Notes: generated by a model from the sequence alone, not told the origin. Positions 27,406-36,556 are shown, numbered from the stretch's first letter. The stretch is 64,000 nt of DNA from Cohaesibacter marisflavi (GCF_900115225.1 NZ_FOVR01000002.1:620001-684000), one strand, 5' to 3'. Program-made: numbers and translations.

Positions 27406-27482
27406 GCGCCTTTCTATCTCCCAAGCGGCTTGCCCTCTCCGAGCCGCTCCGACCGCCACCTCTTCTCCTGGCGGTAAAAAGG

Positions 27483-27510
27483 AAACCCCGCCACTGGCGG
27501 GGTTTTGTTT
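27483..27510 (+). terminator. Intrinsic terminator after the chemoreceptor/binding-protein unit
   Basis: Ten-pair stem AAACCCCGCC/GGCGGGGTTT (27483-27492 with 27496-27505), ACT loop and T-rich tail. Confidence 0.9.
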
Positions 27511-27634
27511 GTCTCATCACAAGGAGCCATTTACGGGGCCGGGTCTAAGCTGGAGGCTGGGTAAAAAAAGGCACCAACCGCATGACTGCGGAAGGTGCTC
27601 TAGGAACCAAGCTGAAAAAAGCTTGCAAAATAAC

Positions 27635-28912
27635 TTAGCCGCCGACGGCTTGGAAAACCTGCTGCTCGGGCTGCTTGGTCAGGTCGTGAAAGGTGCCCGG
27701 CTCGATATGGGGCAGCTTCAAACGCTCCCAAACATCCTTGAGCGCTTCGCACAGACCGTCAACCAGCGTGTCATCATGGAAAGGCGTCGGCGTGATGCGC
27801 AGACGCTCCGTGCCGCGAGGTACGGTCGGATAGTTGATCGGCTGTATATAGATACCGTGGGTATCCAGAAGAATATCTGAAGCCTGTTTGCACAGATCTG
27901 GATCGCCCACGAAAAGCGGCACGATGTGTGTATCAGATGGCATCACGGGCAAGCCGGCGTTGGACAGCACTTCTTTGGTGCGTGCTGCTTGACGCTGCTG
28001 TCCATCGCGCTCGCTCTGGCTTTCTTTTAGATGGCGAACGGAACAGCAGGCGGCAGCCGCAATGGCTGGCGGCATAGCGGTGGTGAAAATGAAGCCCGGC
28101 GCATAAGACCGCACAGCATCCACAATGGGAGCCTTGGCGGTGATATAGCCGCCAAGCGTACCAAAGGCCTTGGCTAGGGTGCCCTCGATGATATCGATGC
28201 GATCCATTAGCCCTTCGCGCTCGGCAATGCCAGCTCCGCGTGGGCCATACATGCCAACCGCATGTACTTCGTCGATATAGGTCATCGCGCTATATTTGTC
28301 GGCCAGATCACAGATTTCCTTGATCGGCGCCACGTCGCCATCCATGGAATAGACGGATTCAAACACGATCAGCTTGGCGCGATCCTTACCAGCTGCGGCC
28401 AGCAATTCTTCTAGATGCTCCATGTCATTGTGGCGGAAGACCTGCTTCTGCATGCCGGAATTCTTGACGCCGGCAATCATGGACGCATGGTTGAGTTCAT
28501 CGGACAGGATAAGGCAGTTTGGCAGCAGCTTGGCAATGGTGGAAATGGCAGCTTCATTCGACACAAACCCGGAGGTAAAGACCAGAGATGCCTCCTTGTG
28601 GTGCAGATCGGCCAGTTCGGCTTCAAGCTGGACCAGCGGATGGTTGGTGCCGGAAATGTTGCGTGTGCCGCCAGCGCCAGTGCCCATCTTCTGGGCAGTG
28701 TCGCTCATGGCTTCGATTACGTCGGGATGCTGCCCCATGCCTAGATAGTCATTGGAGCACCAGACGAGGATTTCGCGTTCCAATCCATTGTCGGCGCGCC
28801 AGATGGCGTGCGGAAATCGTCCTGCCTGCCGCTCCAAGTCGGCAAAGATACGGTAGCGTTTCTCTTCCTTGAGGGAAGATACGGCGCTTTCGAAAAAATC
28901 AAGATACTGCAT
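27635..28912 (-). CDS. hemA: 5-aminolevulinate synthase HemA (ALAS type)
   Basis: 425 residues, the PLP enzyme that condenses glycine with succinyl-CoA to 5-aminolevulinate, first step of heme synthesis in alphaproteobacteria. Family motifs: [54 protein letters not shown], cofactor Asp in [13 protein letters not shown], and the catalytic Lys in [17 protein letters not shown] at 28912 gives the conserved MQYLDFF start; a GTG two codons earlier is the alternative. A perfect FixK box lies 166 bases upstream, tying ALA supply to low-oxygen demand for cbb3 heme. Confidence 0.95.
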   Translation of the reverse strand: MQYLDFFESAVSSLKEEKRYRIFADLERQAGRFPHAIWRADNGLEREILVWCSNDYLGMGQHPDVIEAMSDTAQKMGTGAGGTRNISGTNHPLVQLEAELADLHHKEASLVFTSGFVSNEAAISTIAKLLPNCLILSDELNHASMIAGVKNSGMQKQVFRHNDMEHLEELLAAAGKDRAKLIVFESVYSMDGDVAPIKEICDLADKYSAMTYIDEVHAVGMYGPRGAGIAEREGLMDRIDIIEGTLAKAFGTLGGYITAKAPIVDAVRSYAPGFIFTTAMPPAIAAAACCSVRHLKESQSERDGQQRQAARTKEVLSNAGLPVMPSDTHIVPLFVGDPDLCKQASDILLDTHGIYIQPINYPTVPRGTERLRITPTPFHDDTLVDGLCEALKDVWERLKLPHIEPGTFHDLTKQPEQQVFQAVGG

Positions 28913-29449
28913 TATCACTGATATCCGCTTGTTTCTGGTCCAAAGTAAGCGAACCGGTCGGTCTTTTAGAGCTTGGCATTGCTTGCTGGTCGGAATGGGC
29001 CATTTGTTGGGTCTTGTATCAGGCCCTGATCCTCATTTCTACAGGTCTGACTTAGAACGACACTTTGCGCTGAGACGTTGAGATTTGTCAATTGTTGCGC
29101 AGCTTACAAATTGTTAAGGCGTCCGTAAGCTAACGGTCATCTTGGTCTTTGCTTTGAGAGCGCCTAGGGCCTTGGTATGACTTACCATCTTTACGATCCT
29201 TTGAATGGCTCCAAAGATCACTTTTCCCTTATCCAAAAGAGGTAAACAAATAGATTGCGGCCTCCCCGGTGAGGCAGGCCCCAAGACTCAGTTCTTAAAA
29301 TGTTATGTAATACGAACGTATAATATCAAAAATATTTTGCAGAATTTGACAATGATTGGATTTGATGAACAATAGGCATAGGTATTATCATCTATTTTGA
29401 TAATATAAGTATGTAAAATTCTTGTTTTATCTTTCTTGGGGGGAAGTAA
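28913..29449. other. hemA upstream region / radical SAM promoter region
   Basis: 537 bases between divergent genes. It contains the FixK box at 29078-29091, a GCCTC/GAGGC hairpin near 29262-29277, and a strongly AT-rich stretch from 29290 to 29440 that probably carries the promoter of the radical SAM gene. No credible gene is seen. Confidence 0.55.
29078..29091 (-). promoter_or_regulatory. FixK box upstream of hemA
   Basis: TTGAGATTTGTCAA, a perfect TTGA-N6-TCAA site. On the minus strand CTAAGT (29055-29050) lies 23 bases beyond the box, the same spacing as at hemN. A class II start site would be near 29043, giving a ~130-base leader like that of ccoN. Confidence 0.82.
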
Positions 29450-31117
29450 ATGGCGCTTCACATCGCTCTTATAACGCCTTCGCGCTACGATACCGACGGC
29501 TATGTTCAGCAATGGAAGCGTCCGGTGATGGTCACTCAGGCGCAGGCCGCCATCAAGGCCCTTCTGAAGAATTGCAATGATCGCGAGGTGCTGGGCGAAG
29601 ACAAAGAGATATCTTGCGAAGACCATTACGAGATTTTCGGCCCTGTGCCGATTGAGGGCATTGTCGCCCGGATCAGGGAGGCAGGCAACGGTGCGGTCTT
29701 TTTGACCGGTGTCCTGAGTGCCTTTTTCCCGCGAGCGCTTGATCTGGCCCGCATGTTCCGCGCCCATGATATTCCGGTGGTCATCGGCGGCGTGCATATC
29801 AACGGCATCAAGGCCCTTTTCAAGGACAATGACTATGGCTTGCAGGATGCTCTGGATATGGGAGCTTCGCTCTTTGTCGGGCAAGCTGAAGGGCACCTGG
29901 ATGATCTCTTGAAAGACCTCAACGCCAATGAGCTCAAACCGGTTTACGACTATCTCAGGGATCTGCCGGATCTGAGCTCGGCGCCGATGCCAGCCTATGA
30001 TGTCGACACGATCAAGAAGAGTTTTACTGGCGTCGTGCCGATCGAAACCAGCCGAGGCTGTCCGTTCCGCTGCACCTTCTGCTGCATTCCCAACACGCAA
30101 GGGGTGGAAATGCAGATGCGAGACCCGCAGGTGATTGCGGACTATGTGCTCGAATATGCGCGCAAGGGCGTGAAGACGTTTTTCCTGTCCGATGACAACA
30201 TCGCCCGCAACAAGCGTTGGGAAGAGGTCTTTGACAAACTGATCGAAATGCGCCGCAAGCACAAAGTGGGCTATGAACTCATTATCGAAGCCGACACCGT
30301 CGCCTACAAGATTCCCCGTTTCATCGAAAAGGCAACCGCTGCCGGGGTAACGGATGTATTCCTTGGTTTGGAATCTATCGATCCGGAAACCATCAAGGCC
30401 GCAGGCAAGAAGCACAATCGTGCTGCCAATGTGCGGGACATGTTCGGTTCATGGTATCAGGCCGGAGCTGTCACTATTTCGGGCTTCATCATCGGATTCC
30501 CCGGCGAAACGGAAGACAGAATATTGAGCAATGTTGACACGCTTGTAAGCGAATATTCAGGCGAAATCTTCACGCTCTCGGTGCTGACGCCGTTGCCGGG
30601 CTCGGTGGATCACAAGCGCCTGCACGAGAAGGGGACCTATATGGACCCTGACCTGAATAATTATGATCTGGGCCATTTCGTTTTCAATCACGATACTCTG
30701 GATGAAACGTCGGTCGAGCGCCTGACGCCACGCATCGTGCCCAAGGTCTATTCCTTGCGCCGCGCCTGGACCATCATGCTGCAGGGCTTGCGCAATCCAA
30801 CCAAGGCGGTTACCAATTTTGCTTGGACGGTCGGCCTCACCCTTGGTTATCGCGTAGGCGGCACCGGCGTTTACGAGGTCGGGTCGGGACGTTACCGCAA
30901 CCGACATCTGCGCCGTCCGGGGTTGCCCAAGGAGCCTTTGCTAATCTTTTACCCGAAATATTTCTTAAAGGATGTTTGGGGTATCTTGCATGCCGGTTTC
31001 TATCTGGCTGCGCTGCGGAGCATGCTGTTTGTTGCCAAACGTAAAGTGGCGCGAGAGCGGGCTGCAGCTGAGAAGGCGCAGGGCAGTATCGCCGCAGGGG
31101 CCAAGCAGACGGTTTGA
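29450..31117 (+). CDS. B12-binding-domain radical SAM protein, function unknown
   Basis: 555 residues. The first ~180 residues resemble a cobalamin-binding Rossmann domain (GAVFLTGVLSAFFPRALDLARMF, PVVIGGVHINGIKALF). The radical SAM core starts at PIETSRGCPFRCTFCCIP with C204-x3-C208-x2-C211, followed by VKTFFLSDDNIARNKRWEEV, DVFLGLESIDPETIKAAGKKHN and GFIIGFPGETEDRI. The last ~120 residues are basic and contain a possible amphipathic or membrane-associated helix near LHAGFYLAALRSMLFVA. The class includes methylases and cyclases acting on lipids and pigments (BchE, HpnJ/HpnP-like), but I cannot name the substrate. It is monocistronic, with no pathway neighbours. GGGGGGAAG precedes the ATG. 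Confidence 0.85.
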   Translation: MALHIALITPSRYDTDGYVQQWKRPVMVTQAQAAIKALLKNCNDREVLGEDKEISCEDHYEIFGPVPIEGIVARIREAGNGAVFLTGVLSAFFPRALDLARMFRAHDIPVVIGGVHINGIKALFKDNDYGLQDALDMGASLFVGQAEGHLDDLLKDLNANELKPVYDYLRDLPDLSSAPMPAYDVDTIKKSFTGVVPIETSRGCPFRCTFCCIPNTQGVEMQMRDPQVIADYVLEYARKGVKTFFLSDDNIARNKRWEEVFDKLIEMRRKHKVGYELIIEADTVAYKIPRFIEKATAAGVTDVFLGLESIDPETIKAAGKKHNRAANVRDMFGSWYQAGAVTISGFIIGFPGETEDRILSNVDTLVSEYSGEIFTLSVLTPLPGSVDHKRLHEKGTYMDPDLNNYDLGHFVFNHDTLDETSVERLTPRIVPKVYSLRRAWTIMLQGLRNPTKAVTNFAWTVGLTLGYRVGGTGVYEVGSGRYRNRHLRRPGLPKEPLLIFYPKYFLKDVWGILHAGFYLAALRSMLFVAKRKVARERAAAEKAQGSIAAGAKQTV

Positions 31118-31303
31118 GAACCCGCTGCCCGACTGGTCTAGAGGCTATCGTGCTATCATGCCGTTCTCCATGCGACAAAATCGCATATGGGTATATGCGC
31201 ATGTGCGCCCTAGTAAAGATTCATAAACGCTTTGCATTTACACTTTTAGCACTGTTGATCTATCCACATATCCATGCGGAAGGTCGCTGGTGCGGAGTTG
31301 TGT

Positions 31304-31822
31304 ATGCCTGTAACTGTTCTTTCGGCTTTGAGAGTACTGGTCATCGAAGATAGTGCGTATATGCGCACGATCATTCGTACCATTTTGCAGGGGCTTGGAG
31401 TCCGCGAAATCTTCGAAGCAGAAGATGGTGGTGTCGGCCTTGAAAAGCTCGAGCAGCTCTCTCCTGATCTGTTGATCATCGATTGGGTCCTGCCCATTCT
31501 GGATGGGCCGGAACTGGTGCGCCTTGTGCGCAACCCGAACCACCCCATGGGAACCGTTCCGATTATCATGATTTCGTCCTACGCCGAGAAGCATCGCATC
31601 ATGGAGGCCAAGCAGCTTGGGGTGCATGAATTCCTGCGCAAGCCATTCTCTGCCAAGGATATGTATCTCAGGATCGTGGCCGCCACATCGATGGATCGTC
31701 CCTTTGTGCGCACCGACAATTATTACGGACCTGCACCACGGGAATCCGTCACGCGACGGGCTGGCGATGGAACCACCGATCTTGGACAGTCCGGAGTTTC
31801 CGTACCAACTGCCTTTGCTTGA
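31304..31822 (+). CDS. Single-domain CheY-like response regulator
   Basis: 172 residues. A receiver domain (about 8-130) with ED at 15-16, phosphoacceptor D60 in LIIDWVLPILDG and K113 in FLRKPFSAKDM. A ~45-residue tail without a DNA-binding domain contains the FVRTDNYYGPAPR motif, a tail seen in some stand-alone alphaproteobacterial receivers. ATG 31304 is chosen because CGGAG lies seven bases upstream; an in-frame ATG at 31274 lacks a ribosome site. It has no adjacent kinase and converges on the helicase gene with an 18-base gap. Confidence 0.85.
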   Translation: MPVTVLSALRVLVIEDSAYMRTIIRTILQGLGVREIFEAEDGGVGLEKLEQLSPDLLIIDWVLPILDGPELVRLVRNPNHPMGTVPIIMISSYAEKHRIMEAKQLGVHEFLRKPFSAKDMYLRIVAATSMDRPFVRTDNYYGPAPRESVTRRAGDGTTDLGQSGVSVPTAFA

Positions 31823-31840
31823 AGCGGCGCTACATCCAGC

Positions 31841-32950
31841 TTATCGAACGATTGTCAGACTTTCTGCTGCGCGTGTCACGCCGGTATAGAGCCAACGTGT
31901 CCTATGGTCACGAAAGGCCCAGCTTTCGTCAAACAGCATCACATTGTTCCATTGGGAGCCCTGTGCCTTGTGAACGGTCAGCGCATAGCCATAGTCAAAG
32001 GCATCGCCCTTCTTGCGCACGGTCCAGGGGATTTCCCCCTCATGGTCTTCAAACAGCATCTTGGGAATCTTCAGCGGGACACGGCCGGACAACTCATGCC
32101 CCAGCTCGGGTGAGACACGCAGCTTGAGATCTTTGCCCGTGCGGCTCGTGACCTTGTCGACAATCCAGATGCCGCCATTCAAAAGGCCCTTCTGGTGATT
32201 GTTGCGCAAGCATACAAGCTTGTCGCCAACGCGAGGATAGGGCCCCTCGAATTCCTTCAGCTCGCGCAGGCGTTTGTTATATTTCTGACGGGTCAGATTG
32301 CGCCCGACGAGCACCTGATCGGCTTCCAGCACTTGTTCGGTTTCAAGGCCGCGGCGACCGATCACTTGCACGGCACCATAGTCGCCATAGTCCGGCGTCT
32401 TGCCTTCGCGCACGTCCTGCGCCAGACGGATAATCGGATTGTCTCGTGCCTGCCGGTGAATTTCCGTCAGCATGATATCTGGCTCGTCTTCGGTGAAGTA
32501 GCCGCCGCCCGAAACCGGTGGCAGCTGTGCCGGATCGCCCAACACGAGCACGGGCTTGCCGAAGGAAAGCAGGTCCGAACCGAGCATTTCATCGACCATG
32601 GAGCATTCATCAATGATAATCAGATCGGCATCATGGGCCGGACTGTCGCGATTGATAACAAAGGCAGGCACGTCTTCATCGCGCTCCTCGTCATCGCTGG
32701 TGTCCGGTCGGTAGATCATCGCATGAATGGTGCTGGCGCCTGCGCATCCCTTCTGGCGCAAAACCTGCGCAGCCTTGCCCGTAAAGGCTCCAAACAGAAC
32801 GCTGCCGTCGATCCCCTCTGCAAGATGGCGTGCCAGCGTGGTCTTGCCTGTTCCTGCGTAACCAAAGAGGCGAAAGATCGGTTCATCGCCGCGCTTGATC
32901 CAGTTGTCGACTGCTTTGAGCGCCGCATCCTGCTGTGGTGACCAGTCCAT
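31841..32950 (-). CDS. RecD-like superfamily 1B DNA helicase
   Basis: 369 residues. Motif I FGYAGTGKTTLARHLA, motif II DADLIIIDECSMVDEML, motif III LVLGDPAQLPPVSGGGYF, motif IV-like TEIHRQARDNPIIRLAQDVREG, and C-terminal motifs V/VI TVHKAQGSQWNNVMLFDES and RWLYTGVTRAAESLTIV. This is the compact helicase of the RecD/TraA class, a 5'-3' translocase in known members; cellular role unknown. Translation probably starts at the ATG at 32950 (MDWSPQQDAAL), preceded by GCGAGG; the frame stays open to 33148 but that extension has no family match. Confidence 0.87.
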   Translation of the reverse strand: MDWSPQQDAALKAVDNWIKRGDEPIFRLFGYAGTGKTTLARHLAEGIDGSVLFGAFTGKAAQVLRQKGCAGASTIHAMIYRPDTSDDEERDEDVPAFVINRDSPAHDADLIIIDECSMVDEMLGSDLLSFGKPVLVLGDPAQLPPVSGGGYFTEDEPDIMLTEIHRQARDNPIIRLAQDVREGKTPDYGDYGAVQVIGRRGLETEQVLEADQVLVGRNLTRQKYNKRLRELKEFEGPYPRVGDKLVCLRNNHQKGLLNGGIWIVDKVTSRTGKDLKLRVSPELGHELSGRVPLKIPKMLFEDHEGEIPWTVRKKGDAFDYGYALTVHKAQGSQWNNVMLFDESWAFRDHRTRWLYTGVTRAAESLTIVR

Positions 32951-33311
32951 TCTTGCCTCGCAACAAACGCAAAGCTGCCGCTGGTGCCTGTTCTCCGGCG
33001 CGGCAGCTTCGTTCTTCATGGAATCCGATGATGGAATCACTTTGACGGATTCGTGTTTGGTTGGGCCAAGACTGTCCAAGCACGGCCAAAATATCAAGTC
33101 GATTGCTCGACTTTGTATTGATCTATGGAAAGATTGCCATGGAGACACGGCCCAGAAGACACGGCCCAGAAGAGACGAGAAGGGCGTTGCTCAAGGAACA
33201 TGGTACCTGAAACGTGCAGAGGGATCTTATAGGGCTGGCAATGTCAAAAGCCCCTTGGCGCTCACTTGGCGTACAAGGGGCGTTTGGTTGTGACTAGAAA
33301 CCGGTTCTGTA
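32951..33311. other. Region between helicase and TetR-family genes
   Basis: 361 bases. It carries the helicase promoter region, a perfect 14-base tandem duplication (33144-33157 and 33158-33171, unit starting GACACGGCC) and the TetR-gene terminator hairpin (33250-33281). No gene recognised. Confidence 0.5.
33250..33281 (-). terminator. Intrinsic terminator downstream of the TetR-family gene
   Basis: Perfect stem GCCCCTTG/CAAGGGGC (33250-33257 with 33274-33281). On the minus strand it is followed by TTTTGAC. The TetR stop is 30 bases upstream. Confidence 0.7.
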
Positions 33312-33971
33312 TCAGGCTCTTAGGCGCATGCGATCTTCTGTATCCCTGGAGCGGACCTCTCGGTCGATCAGGGTGGCAAAGTGAGGTGACAAACCCGACA
33401 ACTGGTCAAGCCCGATTGTCGCAAGCCGGTTTTCTGAAGGATCCAGTTTGGAATAGTGGGCAAGGCCTGTCAGGATGGTCATCACATGATGCAGGCTCAA
33501 CCGTCCCAGATCTTCTTCACTGGCGCTTTCCTGTTTGATGCGCTCGATCAGCCGAGAGAGACCTGCCGTCAGGCTGGCATATTGATCCTGAAAGATTTCG
33601 TAGGATTGTGCGTCCTCTGCATTCAGTTCACTCAGACCGTTAAAAATCAAGCAGCCGCGCCCCCGACCTTGGTCGGCAAGAAAATGGCTGAAATCGAGAA
33701 TGAGGTCCACCAACACAAGGTCTGGTTGCTGATCATCCTCAACCGGACCGCTCTTCATCAGTTCTTTCAATGGAGAGCTTTCAAGATATCTTTCAAGCAC
33801 AGTGGTAAGAATACCTTCGCGCGATCCGAAGCTATTGTAGAAGCTGGATCGTTGTATTTTCATCGCGTCTACCAAAGAACTGATAGATGTACGCACGATG
33901 CCGTCGGCCCAAAAGCAATTAGTTGCCGCTTCAAGTACAGTTTCTGAGTCGAATTCTTTAGGTCGGCCCAT
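33312..33971 (-). CDS. TetR-family transcriptional regulator
   Basis: 219 residues. N-terminal helix-turn-helix (about 8-50): ETVLEAATNCFWADGIVRTSISSLVDAM and IQRSSFYNSFGSREGIL. The C-terminal ligand domain includes GRGRGCLIFNGLSEL, similar to TetR_C-type regulators of the AcrR/NemR group. ATG 33971 is preferred over 33974 because GGGGGG lies four bases away. A 316-base AT-rich gap on its 5' side separates it from the DegT-like gene and contains a perfect 19-base palindrome. The effector is unknown. Confidence 0.88.
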   Translation of the reverse strand: MGRPKEFDSETVLEAATNCFWADGIVRTSISSLVDAMKIQRSSFYNSFGSREGILTTVLERYLESSPLKELMKSGPVEDDQQPDLVLVDLILDFSHFLADQGRGRGCLIFNGLSELNAEDAQSYEIFQDQYASLTAGLSRLIERIKQESASEEDLGRLSLHHVMTILTGLAHYSKLDPSENRLATIGLDQLSGLSPHFATLIDREVRSRDTEDRMRLRA

Positions 33972-34287
33972 CATACCCCCCTAGGTCATGCGTTTCGACA
34001 GATTGGAACTACTATAACTATAAAAGTTACCTCTCAATTCGAGATCTAGCAATGATATTGACCAATAAAATGTAAAATCTGTCGTACTAATACATTAGTA
34101 GACGATGGATGATAGGAAAATTTGTCAGGTCAAAAATTAGATTAATCCTATGCATAATATTATTAAATCTATGCAATTGGATTGACATGTCCAGAATGGA
34201 GGAATGCTAAAATGTCTGCCAGACATTTGAAGTTATTGATACATTACAGAGTAAAAGTTTTTCGTTAAGTATATTCACTTAGCACTT
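33972..34287. other. AT-rich region upstream of the TetR-family gene
   Basis: 316 bases with no gene. It probably holds the TetR-gene promoter. CTATGCA occurs twice (near 34148 and 34172) and a perfect palindrome lies at 34210-34228. Confidence 0.5.
34210..34228. promoter_or_regulatory. Perfect 19-base palindrome, candidate operator
   Basis: AAATGTCTG-C-CAGACATTT. It is 60 bases past the DegT-like stop and about 240 bases upstream of the TetR-family start. Its one-base centre makes it more like a protein-binding site than an RNA hairpin, though a stem of seven pairs with a five-base loop is possible. Confidence 0.45.
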
Positions 34288-35460
34288 TTAGGCTGGTCCT
34301 GTTGCAGCGATCATAAAACGCTCAATTGTGGCGATCATTTGTTTTTGCTCGCGACCAGACAAGTGGTTGCCTGTGGGTAAACTGATTGCACCGTCGCTCC
34401 AGCTCGCTGCATTCGGGAAATTACCAACTGATTCTTGTGAAAAAAAGAATTTCAACTGACCAAGGTGGCGGTAACTCTGGCATATCTGGAACCCCTCATT
34501 ATAGAGACTATCGAATAAGGATGTTTTTTGGAACGGCTCCAGACATATCGGATAACTCTGCAATATTCGAACACATTCTTCAGAAGTGGTGAGTATCTGA
34601 AGCCCCATCTGGATGAGGGCAACATCATAATTTGCCACCTGCTTTTCGATCGCAGATCGTGTGTTGAGGCTATAACTAATGCAATTTTGAAAATACTGAT
34701 CCTGATCGTCTGTGAGCTGCCCCACCAGATCGACATAAGGGGCCTCTTCGGCTTCTGGTGAGACGGTCTGGAACAGCCGTTCAGCGATGTCATGCTGTGC
34801 AGTCCAGTAGGATAGGCGTGCATGATGATCCTGATTGCGTGTGGCAATGAAAGCCGGAAGCTCTCCCTCGACATCGCGCCAGCCTGGCAGGCAGGCAACC
34901 AACAGATCGCAGTGGGATGCCGGGCTGTTGCTTTGCCCAAGAGAAAGAAAGGCGTCTGATCCATCTTCGATCAAGGCAATGGAGCGGGCTCTCAATTGCT
35001 CGTGCAAGGCCTGATGGGAGGCAACTTGTCCATAGAGATGGCACAGGACGACACAGCGTGTCCGCTCGGTTATTGCCTCCATCACCGCATCATGGTCAAT
35101 GAGATAGGAACCCGCACGCACATCAACCAGAACGGGGCTGGCCTTGGCAAGCAGAATGGCGTGAATGATGCCCGCCGGAGCCAATGCAGGAAGAATGACT
35201 TCGTCACCTGGCGCAACATGGCAAGAGAGCAGGGCCGTATAGAACGCACTGGACCAACCGACGCCGTAATGAATATGAGCATCCTTGAAATGGCGCTGCA
35301 ACATTGTGCGCGCCGTCTCGCTGTTGCTGGTCTCCATTCGGGTTGACCGGCTGGTCTCTCGAATCGCATCGGTGGAGACATGTGTCTGCCCTGCCATCAG
35401 GGGAGCTTCACGGTGGGGAGAGGACGTCTGTTCATCCTGCGAGGGTATCTTGTTCATCAT
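34288..35460 (-). CDS. DegT/DnrJ/EryC1/StrS-like protein without the PLP lysine
   Basis: 390 residues. The middle (about 60-210) matches the DegT/StrS aminotransferase fold: HYGVGWSSAFYTALLSC, GDEVILPALAPAGIIHAI, PVLVDVRAGSYLIDHDAVMEAI, VLCHLYGQVA, and the cofactor-binding acidic motif LIEDGSDAF (D166). Where family members have the Schiff-base lysine just before GEGG, this protein reads ACLPGWRDVEGELPAF, with no lysine. The C-terminal third is divergent and carries several Cys/Tyr/Phe residues. It may be a non-catalytic paralogue or use another chemistry. It has no sugar-nucleotide genes nearby. The first ~45 residues are Ser/Thr-rich and probably disordered. Confidence 0.75.
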   Translation of the reverse strand: MMNKIPSQDEQTSSPHREAPLMAGQTHVSTDAIRETSRSTRMETSNSETARTMLQRHFKDAHIHYGVGWSSAFYTALLSCHVAPGDEVILPALAPAGIIHAILLAKASPVLVDVRAGSYLIDHDAVMEAITERTRCVVLCHLYGQVASHQALHEQLRARSIALIEDGSDAFLSLGQSNSPASHCDLLVACLPGWRDVEGELPAFIATRNQDHHARLSYWTAQHDIAERLFQTVSPEAEEAPYVDLVGQLTDDQDQYFQNCISYSLNTRSAIEKQVANYDVALIQMGLQILTTSEECVRILQSYPICLEPFQKTSLFDSLYNEGFQICQSYRHLGQLKFFFSQESVGNFPNAASWSDGAISLPTGNHLSGREQKQMIATIERFMIAATGPA

Positions 35461-35626
35461 GTCGGCGCCTGACTTTTGCTTCTATCCCTTCAGACTAAGA
35501 GACAGGCGGGCAACAAGCGGTTAATCGGGTTCCGGAAGGCGGATGGAGTCCACCCTCTAACCCCAGTCTTTTTCCTGTTTGGTTAAGAAAATATTGTTTG
35601 CCGAAAGGGACTAGCCCTGCGCACCC

Positions 35627-36556
35627 TCAGGTGTCAAAAAGTGCGTCGTCTTCGATATCTTCAGCAGTCTCCAGTGGACTGAGATAGCCTTCCACCGCGT
35701 GCACCTGATCGCGGAAACGGCGCAGATTGTCCACCACCACAGACCCTCCAAGGCGGGTGCATTCGGCCAGAATAAGCTCGCAAGCCGATGCTGCAGGCAC
35801 CAGCGAGGGCAGCAACTGCGGCCCCGTCATGGGAACAAACAGCCCCATATTGGCGAAGGGCACTGCAGGAGAGGACATGGTGTCGGTTATGGCAACGATC
35901 TTACAGCCGCGTTTCTTGGCGACCGTCAGCAAGCGCCCACCCTCGGATGCATAAGGGGCAAAGGTGAAGAGGATGATGAGATCCTTTTCGTTCGCCTGTC
36001 CCAGAACATCAAAATGCGAGCCGTCAGGGCTTTCCAGAAGCTGGATCTTGGGCATGGCGATCTGCCCTGCATAAGCAAGATAATGGGCAAAGGCGAAGGA
36101 TGAGCGATAGCCGGACACATAAACACGGTTGGCATCCAGAATGGCCTTGGCGATGCGTTGCACAGCCTTTTGCGTGTCTGGCTGGAACAGGCTGGTCAGG
36201 TTGCCAAGAGTCGCTTTGCCGATTTCAAAGAAGATGTCAGACTCTCCGTCCCAGCGGCCGTCTTTCTGAAGCGCAGCAGCACGGTCTTCAAAGCGCACGT
36301 CACGCGCTTGCACACCCTGCTGGAACACGGCGCGGAAAGGCTCGAAGGTGGAGAAGCCGACCACCTGTGCCAGACGCACCACCGTCGAGGGATGGACATC
36401 GGCAGCCTTTGCCAACTGGCGCACCGACTTGAAGGCAACGTCGGCCGGATTTTCCAAAATATAGGAGGCTGCAACCTTCATCTGGGGAGAGAGGTCTGCA
36501 TAGGACTCCCAAATCTCTTGGCGAAGGTCATCCAGTGTCATGGTGGCTCTCATCAT
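35627..36556 (-). CDS. MurR/RpiR-family transcriptional regulator
   Basis: 309 residues. An N-terminal RpiR helix-turn-helix (about 10-85: LSPQMKVAASYILENPADVAFKSV, ADVHPSTVVRLAQVVGFSTF) and a C-terminal SIS domain (about 130-270: RVYVSGYRSSFAFAHYLAYAG, DLIILFTFAPYASEGGRLLTVAKKRGCKIVAITD). SIS domains sense phosphosugars in characterised members. ATG at 36541 has a GAGAG site and is a good alternative start. No sugar catabolic gene adjoins, so its regulon is unknown. It is divergent from the BKACE-like gene. Confidence 0.9.
   Translation of the reverse strand: MMRATMTLDDLRQEIWESYADLSPQMKVAASYILENPADVAFKSVRQLAKAADVHPSTVVRLAQVVGFSTFEPFRAVFQQGVQARDVRFEDRAAALQKDGRWDGESDIFFEIGKATLGNLTSLFQPDTQKAVQRIAKAILDANRVYVSGYRSSFAFAHYLAYAGQIAMPKIQLLESPDGSHFDVLGQANEKDLIILFTFAPYASEGGRLLTVAKKRGCKIVAITDTMSSPAVPFANMGLFVPMTGPQLLPSLVPAASACELILAECTRLGGSVVVDNLRRFRDQVHAVEGYLSPLETAEDIEDDALFDT

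Noticed and set aside
29303-30415. 370-codon open frame antisense to the B12 radical SAM gene
   Set aside because: Its composition is that of an opposite-strand shadow, it has no family motif or ribosome site, and the overlapping plus-strand gene has clear catalytic motifs.
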